Shown: piece by piece, positions 38,786 to 49,863 of the stretch
Numbering within the stretch: position 1 is the first letter of the stretch
Layout: every line of letters starts with the position of its first letter
Origin: Inmirania thermothiophila
Lineage (GTDB): Bacteria; Pseudomonadota; Gammaproteobacteria; DSM-100275
NCBI RefSeq assembly: GCF_003751635.1
Contig: NZ_RJVI01000002.1
Coordinates: forward strand, 1,000,483-1,064,482
Reading direction: 5' to 3'
DNA: 64,000 bases
Position numbers and translations under genes: made by a program
The notes under the pieces: generated by a model
The model's input: only the letters and a program-made list of their open reading frames with translations
Told to the model about the DNA's origin: nothing
Database searches by the model: none

Positions 38786-39427
38786 TCAGGGCAGCGAGAG
38801 GCGCTCGCCCGCCGGGGCGATGAGGCCGCGCCCGCGCAGGTAGGCGAGCAGCTCCTCCACGCACTCCTCCACCGTGCGCTCGGCCGTGTCCACCACGATC
38901 TCCGGATCCTCCGGCTCCTCGTAGGGCGAGGAGATCCCCGTGAACTCCGGAATCTCACCCGCACGCGCACGCCGGTACAGCCCCTTCACGTCCCGCCGCT
39001 CGCACACCTCCAGCGGACAGCGGACGTAGATCTCGATGAAATCCTCCCCCACCAGCTCGCGCACCCGCGCCCGGTCCCGCCGAAACGGCGAGATGAACGC
39101 CGTCAGCGTGATCACCCCCGCCTCGATGAAAAGCTTCGCCATCTCCCCGATGCGCCGGATGTTCTCGTGCCGGTCCTCGGGCGAAAAGCCCAGATCCGCG
39201 CACAGCCCGTGGCGCACGTTGTCGCCGTCGAGGACGAAGGTGCGGCACCCCTCCTGGTGCAGCGCCTCCTCCAGGGCATGGGCCAGGGTCGACTTGCCGG
39301 CCCCCGACAGCCCCGTGAACCACAGCAGCATGGCACGGTGCCCGTTGAGGGCCTCCCGCCTCGCCCGCGTCACGGTGGCGCGGTGCCAGACGACGTTGCG
39401 CGCCTTCCAGTTCTCGTCCGTGGCCAC
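38786..39427 (-). CDS. cysC: Adenylyl-sulfate (APS) kinase
   Basis: 213 residues (E. coli CysC 201). It phosphorylates APS to PAPS for sulfate assimilation or sulfation. P-loop [13 protein letters not shown] near 37-49, [21 protein letters not shown] (APS-binding), FISPFRRDR and [29 protein letters not shown]. The GTG start at 39427 gives the usual N-terminus (NVVWH). It is a stand-alone kinase with no cysN/cysD or sulfotransferase nearby, 39 bases after the propeller gene, at the tail of the cytochrome cluster. Confidence 0.95.
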   Translation of the reverse strand: MATDENWKARNVVWHRATVTRARREALNGHRAMLLWFTGLSGAGKSTLAHALEEALHQEGCRTFVLDGDNVRHGLCADLGFSPEDRHENIRRIGEMAKLFIEAGVITLTAFISPFRRDRARVRELVGEDFIEIYVRCPLEVCERRDVKGLYRRARAGEIPEFTGISSPYEEPEDPEIVVDTAERTVEECVEELLAYLRGRGLIAPAGERLSLP

Positions 39428-39466
39428 GGCGTCATTTCCCTCCGATCCCGGCAGCGTCCTCGGGCC

Positions 39467-40711
39467 CTACTCCATCTTCATGCGGGTGACGCCGCCGAAG
39501 GTGCCGATCCAGTAGAACCCGTCCTCGCCGTCCGCCATGGAGAAGACGTTGCTGGTGACCAGCCCGTCACGCTGGGTGATGGCGGGCGTGAAGCGCCCGT
39601 CCTCGTAGCGGGTCAGGCCGTTGTTGGTCCCCACCCAGAGACGTCCCCTGCGGTCCACGTGCAGCATGAAGATGTGGTTGCCGGGCAGGCCCTCGTCCAT
39701 GGTGAAGTTGGTCCACTGCCCGTCCTTGAGGCGCGCCAGCCCCCCGCCCCAGGTGCCGCACCAGACTGCGCCGTCCGGCGTCACCACCATGGAGATGACG
39801 TAGTTGGGGTTGTAGGCCCCGCTCACGCGCGTCAGCCCCTGCTCCTGCTTCTGGCGGGCGTGGTGGGCCGAGACCTGCGCCGGATCGGTCTGGAACGGGT
39901 TCTGCTCCTTGACCTTCTCGTAGGGCGCGCCGAGGCCGTCGTCGTGGGTCCAGTGCTGCCAGGCGCCGTCCTTGAAGCGCGCAAGCCCCCCCTCGGTGGC
40001 GAGCCAGATGCTGCCGTCGGGCCCCTCGTCGAGGCCGTAGACCCAGTCGTTGGGGAGCCCGCCCTGGGTGTTCTTGACGGTGAAGGTGTCCCACGCCGCG
40101 CGATCGTCGAGGCGCCCGCCCCGCACGCGGTTGGCGCCGGACCAGGTGGCGATCCAGATGTCGCCGTTGGAGGCCTCCAGAACGTCGTAGACGAAGGCGT
40201 CGGCGAGCCCGTGCTGGATGTTGTAGTTGTCCCAGCTCCCGGTCTCGGCGTCGTAGAGGAGGGAGAGGCCCCCGCCGTAGGTCCCCACCGCGAGCCGCCC
40301 CTGGAGCTTGCCGAGGTAGAAGATGCCGTTGGAGAGGAGCCCCGAGCGGACGTCGAAGAAGCGGGTGTCCTCGGTCCTCGGGTCGTAGCGCACGACACCG
40401 CCGGAGGTGCCGACCCAGACGACGCCGTCGTCCACGAGGAGGGCCTTGACGTTGCGGTTGCCGGTGCGGAAGCGGGTGAAGCGCCCGTTGTCCGCGGGCA
40501 GCTCGACCCCGGCGCGGGCGTGCGCGGCGGCCGCGGACTCCGGAGCGGGGGCCGGCGGGACCGCGGCCGGCGCCGGCGCAGGCTGGGGCGCCGGCGCGGT
40601 CGCCTGCGGGGCGGGCCCGCCGCCCTGCTCGGCCCCCATGCGGTAGGCCACCACGCCCACCCCCAGGGCCACCACCACGAGAAGGAACAGCGTCCTGGCA
40701 TCCAGCTTCAT
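39467..40711 (-). CDS. Membrane-anchored two-component-type beta-propeller protein 1
   Basis: 414 residues. One N-terminal helix (about 6-22) then a Pro/Ala linker (28-62), so probably anchored to the inner membrane with the rest periplasmic. The remainder is a series of ligand-binding sensor propeller repeats of the type VWVGTSGGVVRYD, IWIATWSGANRV, IWLATEGGLARFKDG, VWCGTWGGGLARLKDG and LWVGTNNGLTRYEDG. Such repeats normally form the N-terminal sensor of hybrid histidine kinases, but no kinase follows here. Strongly similar to the next gene (shared WTHDDGLGAP, YNPNYV, TWGGG). The start overlaps the neighbour's stop (TGATG). Confidence 0.8.
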   Translation of the reverse strand: MKLDARTLFLLVVVALGVGVVAYRMGAEQGGGPAPQATAPAPQPAPAPAAVPPAPAPESAAAAHARAGVELPADNGRFTRFRTGNRNVKALLVDDGVVWVGTSGGVVRYDPRTEDTRFFDVRSGLLSNGIFYLGKLQGRLAVGTYGGGLSLLYDAETGSWDNYNIQHGLADAFVYDVLEASNGDIWIATWSGANRVRGGRLDDRAAWDTFTVKNTQGGLPNDWVYGLDEGPDGSIWLATEGGLARFKDGAWQHWTHDDGLGAPYEKVKEQNPFQTDPAQVSAHHARQKQEQGLTRVSGAYNPNYVISMVVTPDGAVWCGTWGGGLARLKDGQWTNFTMDEGLPGNHIFMLHVDRRGRLWVGTNNGLTRYEDGRFTPAITQRDGLVTSNVFSMADGEDGFYWIGTFGGVTRMKME

Positions 40712-41952
40712 CACCTGCCCTCCGAGGCCTCGTCCCGCACCAGCCGCGTCACACCGCCCCGGGTCCCGGCCCAGATGCTGCCGTCCGGGGTCGCCACCAC
40801 TGCATAGACGTCCCGCCCGGTGAGGCCGTGATGCGGATTGAACGACTCCCAGTCGCGCCCGTCGAAGCGGCTCAGCCCCGCGTCGGTGCCGAACCAGAGG
40901 GCGCCGTCCGGCGCCTGTGCCACGGCATAGACGATGTTGCCCGCGAGCCCGTCCTTGCGCGTGTAGTTGGTCCAGCGCCGGCCGTCGAACCGGCTCACGC
41001 CCCCGCCCCAGGTGCCGGCCCAGATGGTGTCGTCCCGCGCCGCGATGATGGAGAAGACGTAGTTCGGGTTGTACGTCGGTCCCGTGCCCGAGAGCACGCC
41101 CAGGTTGTGCCGCTGGCGCGTGCCGAGGCCGGTGTTGGTGCTCGGCGGCAGGCCGGCCTCGTTGGGGGCGCCGAGACCGTCGTCGTGGGTCCACTCGTAC
41201 CAGGCGCGGCCGTCGTACATGGAGACGCCGCCCTCGGTGCCGAACCAGACCCGGTCCTTGGAGTCCACGGCGATGCCGTAGACCCACTCGTTGACGAGCT
41301 CCTTCACGTAGGTGGTGAGCCGGCCCGTGCGCGGGTCGTAGCGGTTCACCCCAGCCCAGGTGCCGATCCAGATGTCCCCGGAGCGCTGCTGGGCGAAGGA
41401 GTAGACCCAGTAGTCGGCCAGCCCGTGCATGGGGAAGAAGACCTTCCACTGCCCGTCACGGTAGCGCGAGACGCCGCCGGCATTAGTCCCGAACCACTTG
41501 TTGCCGTCGCGGTCGACGGCGATGGCGAAGACGTACTCGTTGGCGAGCCCGTCCTTGCGGGTGAAGGTGTTGCGCACGCGGTAGTCGTCGAGACCCACCT
41601 CCAGCACGCCCGCGGAGGTGCCCACCCAGAGGGCGTCGGCGCCCGGGTCGTAGGCGAGGGCGCGGACGTAGACCCCGGGACCGACCTCGAAGCGGTCGGC
41701 GACGCGATAGCGCCGGCGCGCCTCGGCACCGTCCCCGCCCGCCGCCCCGGCCTGCGCCTTCGGGGCCGGAGCGGGCGGAGGCTGCGGCGGCGCCGCCTCC
41801 GGGGCCTGCGGCGGCGCGGCCGGTGCGGGCGTCACCGCGGCCTGCGGCACATCCGGCCGCGCCCCGGCACGGTCCCTCGCCTCGTCGGCGCGGTCGCAGG
41901 CGGTCAGGGCCGCGGCCAGCGCCGCGACGGCGATCCATTGCCTCGTGCTCAT
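40711..41952 (-). CDS. Beta-propeller lipoprotein 2 (paralogue of the next)
   Basis: 413 residues. Signal peptide with lipobox LTAC (lipid on Cys19), a Pro/Ala/Gln-rich linker (31-72), then sensor-propeller repeats: LWVGTSAGVLEVG, KWFGTNAGGVSRYRDG, IWIGTWAGVNRYD, VWFGTEGGVSMYDG, IWAGTWGGGVSRFDG, LWFGTDAGLSRFDG and IWAGTRGGVTRL. Probably periplasmic, on a membrane. It is a tandem paralogue of the protein encoded immediately downstream but differs in anchoring. The start overlaps the cytochrome stop (ATGA). Function unknown; scaffold or sensing for the cytochrome cluster is inference. Confidence 0.8.
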   Translation of the reverse strand: MSTRQWIAVAALAAALTACDRADEARDRAGARPDVPQAAVTPAPAAPPQAPEAAPPQPPPAPAPKAQAGAAGGDGAEARRRYRVADRFEVGPGVYVRALAYDPGADALWVGTSAGVLEVGLDDYRVRNTFTRKDGLANEYVFAIAVDRDGNKWFGTNAGGVSRYRDGQWKVFFPMHGLADYWVYSFAQQRSGDIWIGTWAGVNRYDPRTGRLTTYVKELVNEWVYGIAVDSKDRVWFGTEGGVSMYDGRAWYEWTHDDGLGAPNEAGLPPSTNTGLGTRQRHNLGVLSGTGPTYNPNYVFSIIAARDDTIWAGTWGGGVSRFDGRRWTNYTRKDGLAGNIVYAVAQAPDGALWFGTDAGLSRFDGRDWESFNPHHGLTGRDVYAVVATPDGSIWAGTRGGVTRLVRDEASEGR

Positions 41953-42257
41953 TGCGTGAAGGTCCTCAGGTAGGCGATGACGTCCAGGATCTCGGCCTCG
42001 GAGAGGATCCCGAAGAAGGCCGGGCCGGCCCCGGTCCCGTCGCGGATGGCCGAGAGCAGCCGGCGGTCCGTGCGCATCAGCGTCTCCGGGCGCGTGAAAT
42101 CCGGCACCCCGGGCATGACGCCGCGCCCGTCGGCACCATGACAGGTGACGCAGTGGGTCTCGTAGAGACGGCGCCCGTTGGCGGGATCGGCCGCCTGCGC
42201 CCCCGCGGCCCAGATGGCAACGGCGAGCACCCCCGCCGGCGCGAGCATCCTGGTCAT
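41949..42257 (-). CDS. Monohaem c-type cytochrome
   Basis: 102 residues. Signal peptide (1-22, AQA-ADP), one haem site CVTCH at 36-40, and a class I fold ending LSEAEILDVIAYLRTF. The usual distal Met of this type (in a G-MPAF-G stretch) is replaced here: residues 76-83 read GAGPAFFG. Met48 (VMPGVPDF) could serve instead, or the sixth ligand may be missing or different. Probably a small soluble periplasmic electron shuttle. It overlaps genes on both sides by four bases. Confidence 0.88.
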   Translation of the reverse strand: MTRMLAPAGVLAVAIWAAGAQAADPANGRRLYETHCVTCHGADGRGVMPGVPDFTRPETLMRTDRRLLSAIRDGTGAGPAFFGILSEAEILDVIAYLRTFTQ

Positions 42258-42916
42258 CCCCGCTCCTCTTTCCGTCCGCCCCCCTGCTCCCGCTCCTCGC
42301 GCCGGCGCCGCTCCAGCGCCTGCGCCCGCTCCGTCCACCGGGCGGAGAGGGTCGGATCGGGGGGAAGCACGTCCCCAATGCCGCTGCGGTACACCTCGGC
42401 GAGCTCGCGCATCGCCGGCAGGTAGTCCTGGGCCGCGGCGAGCTCCAGCCACTCGAGCCCGGTGCGTACGTCCCGCTCCACGCCGAGCCCGCCCCGCAGG
42501 TAGGCCTGCCCCATCACCACCATCGCCGGCAGGTGCCCGCGGTCCACCGCGGCCAGGACCCAGCGGCGGGCGGTGGCGAAGTCGCGCTCGACCCCCTCGC
42601 CGCTGGCATACATCAGGCCGAGCCGCATCATGCCCTCGGCGTCACCCAGCTCGGCGGCGCGGCGGTAGAGGGCCACCGCACGCTCGTTCTCCTCGGCCTT
42701 GTCCATGATGTAGCCGAGGAAGAGCAGGGCGGGGACGTAGTCGGCGGCCGCGGCCTGCTCGAGCTTCGCCATCGCGGTGACGAGATCCTCGCGGTTGTAG
42801 GCGCTGACCCCGTCGCGGTAGTCCTGGGCGGGGTCGCCCCAGGCGCTGGCCGCCGCCAGCACGAGGGCCGCGCACCCGTGACGAAGAAGCCGCCGCCGTG
42901 CCACGCCTCCCCTCAT
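42254..42916 (-). CDS. Sel1-repeat periplasmic protein
   Basis: 220 residues. N-terminal export signal (about 1-28, SAWG-DPA), then TPR-like and Sel1 repeats: ALLFLGYIMDKAEENERAVALYRRAAELGD, GMMRLGLMYASGEGVERD, AMVVMGQAYLRGGLGVERD, and a fourth around AMRELAEVYRSG. Sel1 solenoids bind other proteins, suggesting a scaffold. The C-terminus is charged (RRRREEREQGGGRKEERG). ATG 42916 gives a clean signal peptide; ATG 42943 would add nine residues. ATGA overlap with the cytochrome gene. Confidence 0.78.
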   Translation of the reverse strand: MRGGVARRRLLRHGCAALVLAAASAWGDPAQDYRDGVSAYNREDLVTAMAKLEQAAAADYVPALLFLGYIMDKAEENERAVALYRRAAELGDAEGMMRLGLMYASGEGVERDFATARRWVLAAVDRGHLPAMVVMGQAYLRGGLGVERDVRTGLEWLELAAAQDYLPAMRELAEVYRSGIGDVLPPDPTLSARWTERAQALERRRREEREQGGGRKEERG

Positions 42917-42932
42917 GCCGCCGTTCCGCTCC

Positions 42933-44281
<1,349 letters not shown>

Positions 44282-44285
<4 letters not shown>

Positions 44286-45826
44286 GCCTCGCGTGCCTCC
44301 CCGGCCGCCGCCAGCGGCAGCCGCACCGTCACCGTCGTCCCCTCGCCCGGCCGGGAGCGGATGGCGAGCTCGCCGCGGTGGGCGCCGACAATGCTGGTGC
44401 AGAGGGCGAGGCCGAGGCCCGTGCCCTGGCCCGCCCCCTTGGTGGTGAAGAAGGCCTCGGTGGCCTGTGCCGCCACGGAGGGCTCCATCCCGACGCCCTC
44501 GTCCTCCACCTCGAGCACCGCCGTCGCGCCCTCGCGGCGCGTGCGCAGGCGGATCCCCCCGCCCGGCCGCGCACGCTCGTCGAGCACCGCATCGGCGGCG
44601 TTGAGCACCAGGTTCATCACCACCTGCATGAGCTGGTCCGCCACCCCCTCCACCGCGGGCAGGCCCTGATCCAGTTCGAGGCCGATCTCGATCCGCCGCA
44701 GCCGCTCGTCGTGGCGCAGCAGCCGCACCGTGCGCCCGATGAGCTCGTTGAGGTCGAGCAGCTCGCGCCGCTCGTGCTGCGGCACCGCGAACTCGGAGAC
44801 ATCGCGGCCGATGCGCTCGATGCGCGCCGCCTCCTGCAGCGCCAGCTCGAGCCGCTCGCGCGCCCCCGCATCCGTGACCGCCCCCGGCTCGTCCAGCACC
44901 GACTGCACCAGACCCGTGATCCCGGCGAGCGGATTCCCGATCTCGTGCACGATCCCCGCCGCCAGCGTCCCGATGGCGGCCATCTTCTCACGCTGCCAGG
45001 CCATGCGCCGGGTCACCTCCAGCTCGCGCTGCGCCCGCTCGCGCTCGGCCATCTCGCGCTCGAGCTCGCGGGTGCGCTCGGCCACCCGCTGTTCCAGGGT
45101 CTCGTTGGCCTGCTCCAGATCGGTCAGCGCCGCCCGCAGGCGCGCATCCTGCACCTGCAGGACCTGGTCGGCCCGGTGCACCACCAGGAACAAGAAACCG
45201 TACAGCGCCAGGAGCACCAGCGCCACCCCCCCGACCACCGTCCGGTGGGTACGGTGCATGCGGGCGACGAGGTCGGTGGCATCGGCGTAGACCTCGAACA
45301 CCGCGCGCACCGCACCGTCGCGGTCGCGCACGGGCAGATAGGTCTGGACGAGATCGCGGTCCTCGCGCACGCGGTCGTAGGCGTTGAAGCGGTCGCGGTG
45401 GACGATGCCGCTCACCACCTCGCCCCCGGCGGCGAGGCTCACCCCGACGTTGCCCAGCGCCTCGCCCCCGATCTCGCGCGGGTCCGTGGAATAGGCGATG
45501 AGGCCCTCCGGCGTGAAGATCCTCACCTTGGCGGCGCCGAAGTCGGCGGCCCGGTGGCGGATCGCCTCATCGAGGCGGCGCCGCGCCGCGGGGTCCCCCC
45601 GCCCCAGGCCCGCCAGCACGGCGGTGATCTCTGGCTCCATGACCTCCGCCAGGGTGTGGGCGAAGGCGATGCTGCCGCGCTGCGTGGCGAAGACGAGGTC
45701 GCGCAGCGCCAGCGTCCGGTAGAGATACCCCAGCGCCAGCGCCGCCGCCACCACCGAGAACAGGCTCATGACCGCGAAATGGCGCGCGAGCCGGAAGCGC
45801 CGCACGGGGAGCCCCACCGCGTCCAC
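44282..45826 (-). CDS. Sensor histidine kinase with periplasmic domain (second of pair)
   Basis: 514 residues. Helix 1 at about 17-36, a periplasmic sensor of about 155 residues with a PAS/Cache-like FTPEGLIAYSTDPREIGG, helix 2 at about 196-216, a coiled coil (222-278), dimerisation domain with HEIGNP (His294), and an HATPase domain with N box NLVLNAADAV and G boxes DEGVGM and GQGTGLGLALC. NtrB/ZraS-like. GTG 45826 lies three bases after the other kinase's stop. Likely phosphorylates the NtrC-type regulator encoded next. Confidence 0.92.
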
Positions 45827-45829
45827 GGC

Positions 45830-47327
45830 TCAGGTCCCCACCTGCCGCGGGGCGGCCTCGAAGGGCGGCAGCACGACGCGCACCGTCGTCCCCCGCCCCG
45901 GCTCGGACTCGATCTCGAGGCTGCCCTCGTGGCCGCGGACGATGGCGTAGCAGAGCGACAGCCCGAGGCCGGTCCCGCGCCCCGGCGGCTTGGTGGTGAA
46001 GAAGGCCTCCGGCGCCCGCTCGACGGTGGCCGCGTCCATGCCGACGCCGTTGTCGGCCACCTCCAGCACCACGCCGGCCTCGGCAAGCCGCGTGCGCACA
46101 CAAACCTCCGGCGTCTCGCGCCCCGCCTCCTCCACCGCGTCGGCGGCGTTGATGAGGAGGTTCATCACCACCTGCGTGAGCTGGTCCGGGAAGCCGTCCA
46201 CCGCCGGCAGGGCGGGGTCGAGCTCGAGGCGCAGCCCGAAGGCCTTGAAGCGCCGGTCGTGCTGCATCAGGCGCACCGTGGTCCGCACCAGCCCGTTGAG
46301 GTCGAGGACCTGCCGCTCACCGGCGCGGGGCGTGGAGAAGTCCGAGACGTCGCGCGCGAGCGCCGAGAGCCGCTCCGTCTGCTGCAGGATCAGCTCCAGG
46401 TTCGCCCGCACCGCCTCGGGCAGCCGCTCCCCCTCCGCCAGGCTCGCCTGCACCAGCCCCGAGATGGCGGCGATGGGGTTGCCGATCTCGTGGACGATGC
46501 CCGCCGCCAGCGAGCCGATCGCCGCCATCTTCTCCTGCTGGAAGTACTTGCGCCGCTCCAGCTCCAGGGCCCGCTCGCGCTCGTCCAGCTCGAGCGCCAT
46601 CTGGTTGACCGCCTGCTGGAGCTGACCCACCTCGTCGGCCCGCCGCACCGGAATGGGCGGACCGCGGTAGCCGCGCACGATGTCCACGGCGCGGCGCTGA
46701 AGCAGCCGCAGGTCGCGGGTCAGGCGGGTGAAGAAGGCGCCGGTGACGGCGCCGAAGAGCGCCACCCCCACCACGCCCAGCAGCAGCGAGGCGAGCGCCG
46801 CGCGGTTGCCGAGCACGCGGTACTCCTCGGCCAGCGCCCGCTGCCTGCGCGCGGTGTCGTCGGCGAGCCGGCGCAGGTCGAGCCGCGTACGCTCCAGCTC
46901 GCGCCGCAGCGCCAGCAGCCCCTCGTGGGACGGCTCCGTCACCGCCCGGCTCAGGGCCTCGCCGAGCCCCGCCAGCGCCGGCGCCACCTCGGGAAACTGC
47001 GCCACGAGGGTGGCATGGCGGCGCACCAGGTCCTTGAGATGGGCCTGGACGCGCTCGCGCGCGGCGGCGTCCATGTGGTCGATGGTGAGGAAGAGCGCCA
47101 CCACGTCGCGGAACTCGGCCAGGTCCGCCTGGCGCAGCGCGCCCTCGCGCTCGTGCAGCTGCTGCAGGGCCATGAAGCGCGACAGCAGCACCTGCTTCTC
47201 GTGCAGGGCGAAGGCGGCCACCAGCGCCGTGTAGGCCACCACGAGGAAGAAGACGATGAGGCCCTTGCTGCGCAGGCTCAGCCCGCGCAGCACCCGCCGC
47301 CCGCACCGATCCGACCCGTGCCTGCGC

Positions 47328-47350
<23 letters not shown>
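45830..47350 (-). CDS. Sensor histidine kinase with HAMP domain (first of pair)
   Basis: 506 residues. Helix 1 (29-49), an all-helical periplasmic region (50-183), helix 2 (184-206), HAMP (about 207-262), dimerisation domain with HEIGNP (His287) and HATPase with NLLINAADAV, DNGVGM and GRGTGLGLSLC. Its kinase half is close to that of the next gene, but the sensor is unrelated, so the pair probably reports two signals to one regulator. ATG 47350 and ATG 47341 are alternatives; it overlaps the TlpA gene end. Confidence 0.92.
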
Positions 47351-47854
<504 letters not shown>

Positions 47855-47858
<4 letters not shown>

Positions 47859-48607
47859 CGCCCCCCCCCTGCCGGACCCCGTCGCGGCCCCGACCCGGCG
47901 GGCCCGGCCCCGGCGCCGTCCCCGCCCGCGGCCGCCTCGGCCCGCCTGCGCGCAGCCTCCAGGGCCTCGGCGATCTCCGGCGGCGGGGGGCGGCCCCAGG
48001 GACCGCGGCCGAGGCGCGCCTCCCACTCCCACAGCGCCGAGCGCGCCCGCGCGAGGTAGGGATCGTCCGGCGGCGAGAGGTGGATGTAGGTGCGCATCGC
48101 CCCCAGCGCCCCCTCCAGCTCGCCCAGCGCCTCCAGGGCCTCGGCCAGCCCATAGTAGGCGTTGGCCTGGGTGGGGCGGACTTCGATGGCGGCGCGGAAG
48201 AAGTCCCGCGCGGCCTCGGGCCTGCCGAGCCCGAGCAGCGCATAGCCCATGTTCACCTGCGCCTCGGGCAGCCGCGGCGCCAGCTCCAGGACCCGGTGGA
48301 AGGCCGTCATCGCCTCCTCGTAGCGCCGGGCGTGCAGCATCGCCACCCCCTGCTGGAAGCGGGCGTGGATCTCCGCCTGGCGGGGGTCCCGACGCGGGTC
48401 CGGCGCCTGACCGGGGCCCTTGGGGCGGGCCGCGATGCCGAGGGCCGGCGGCTCCTCGGGCAGCGCCACGGCGGCCGCCGCAGGCGCCTCCACCGCCAGC
48501 GACCGGTCGTAGAAGCGGGGCAGGCGCGCGAGCAGCCAGCCGCCCGCGGCCACCGCCGCGGCCGTGGCCAGGACCACCAACAGCCGCCTGTTCACCCGTG
48601 CCGTCAC
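47855..48607 (-). CDS. Membrane-anchored TPR protein
   Basis: 250 residues. One N-terminal helix (8-27), a linker, then about three TPR units (RFQQGVAMLHARRYEEAMTAFHRVLELAP, AQVNMGYALLGLGRPEAARDFFRAAIEVRP, AYYGLAEALEALGELEGALGAMRTYIHLSP) and a Gly/Pro/Arg-rich tail. It may hold apocytochromes or assemble the maturation complex, in the manner of CcmH/CcmI TPR domains; that comparison is inference from context. GTG start with GTGA overlap. Confidence 0.8.
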
Positions 48608-49863
48608 CGGCCCGCCTCCAGGGTGGCCGCCGCCCGCGCCCGCCGCCCCGCGCGCGCCAGCACCGAGAGCGCGAAGGCGAGCGCCGCCGCCAGCGCGATT
48701 CCGCCGCCGAGGGCGGTCAGCCCCAGGCCGAGGTCCTGACGGAGTCCACCCTCGGCCACCGCCGCCGCCGGCAGTTTGCGCGGCAGGTCCGCCACCGCCA
48801 GCCCCGCCACGAGCAGCGCCGTCCCGCCGCCGTAGGCCCGCGCAAGCCACCGCGCCGCCGCGGTCGTCGCCGTGATCTCCAGGATCACCGTCATCTGGGC
48901 CAGGGTCACGGCACCGATCATGGCATGGTAGTGCGCCGGCACCAGGGCCCCGTCGCCGCGGATGGCGAGGCCCAGCACGACCCCGGCGCCGTAGAGCCCG
49001 CCGGTGACCAGCGCCGCCTCCCGCCGCCCGGCCTCGGCCCGCAGCAACGCCGGCCCGAGCCGCAGCCCCGCCGCCAGCACCGCGAGCCCCGAGGCCGCCA
49101 TCGCCGCGGTGTAGACCCAGGGACCGGCGCCTGCGGCCGCGCCCGCCGCCGCCGCGAACGGGGCCAGCACCGCCGCGGCCACCAGCCGCGGCCGCGCCTG
49201 CGCCCCCGCGAGCCGCTCCCAGGCCGCCAGCAGCAGCAGGGCGAAGACCGACTGCAGCACGTGCGCCGGCGCCCACACCAAGGCCCCGAGCGCCGCCCCT
49301 TCCCACCCGGGAAGCCCCCGCCCGAGCCCGGCCGCGAGGAGCGCCACCGCAAGGAGCAGCAGCAGCGCGGCGCCGCGCGCGGGACCGCGCCCCGGCCGGG
49401 CCAGCGCCGGCAGCGCCGCCGCCGCCGCACCCGCAAGCAGCAGCGCAAGCCCCGCCGCATAGGCGGGGTGCGCGACGAGGGGGAAGTAGTCCACCGCGAG
49501 CGCGGGCGCGTCGGTGAGAAGCGGCGTCAGCGCCACCAGGGCGATGCCGGCGGCAAGCAGCGCGCGGGCCACGCGACCGCCGCCCCAGACGAGGCCGGCG
49601 CAGGCCAGGAACCAGGCGCCGAGGGCGAGATCCACGTGCGCCGCGAGCGCCCGGCGAAAACCCGCGACGTCCCCGAACCACGGCGCGATCCCGGGCGTGC
49701 GGGCGAGGACCAGCGTCAGCGCGGCCAGGCACGAAAGCCCCAGGGCCGCCGCCGCCACCACCGCCCAGGCATGGAGCCCCGTGCCGGCGGCCGGGGCGTT
49801 CCCCTGCCGCTGGCCCGCCGCCGCGCCTTCGCGGCGCGGCCCCTGCGCGGGCCCGGCCCTCAT
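48604..49863 (-). CDS. Haem-copper oxidase subunit I-like membrane protein
   Basis: 419 residues with about 12 membrane helices. Histidines stand where a haem-copper oxidase core has its ligands: AAHVDLALGAW (His76), WAPAHVLQSVF (His201) and PAHYHAMIGAVTLAQ (His311/His313). The overall pattern recalls the short COX1-like proteins of the cbb3/NorB side of the family. It has no partner subunit II or III in the window. It lies between the TPR protein and CcsA, with ATGA/GTGA overlaps. It may be a quinol-side haem b protein or an oxidase-like module; function is not established. Confidence 0.55.
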   Translation of the reverse strand: MRAGPAQGPRREGAAAGQRQGNAPAAGTGLHAWAVVAAAALGLSCLAALTLVLARTPGIAPWFGDVAGFRRALAAHVDLALGAWFLACAGLVWGGGRVARALLAAGIALVALTPLLTDAPALAVDYFPLVAHPAYAAGLALLLAGAAAAALPALARPGRGPARGAALLLLLAVALLAAGLGRGLPGWEGAALGALVWAPAHVLQSVFALLLLAAWERLAGAQARPRLVAAAVLAPFAAAAGAAAGAGPWVYTAAMAASGLAVLAAGLRLGPALLRAEAGRREAALVTGGLYGAGVVLGLAIRGDGALVPAHYHAMIGAVTLAQMTVILEITATTAAARWLARAYGGGTALLVAGLAVADLPRKLPAAAVAEGGLRQDLGLGLTALGGGIALAAALAFALSVLARAGRRARAAATLEAGR

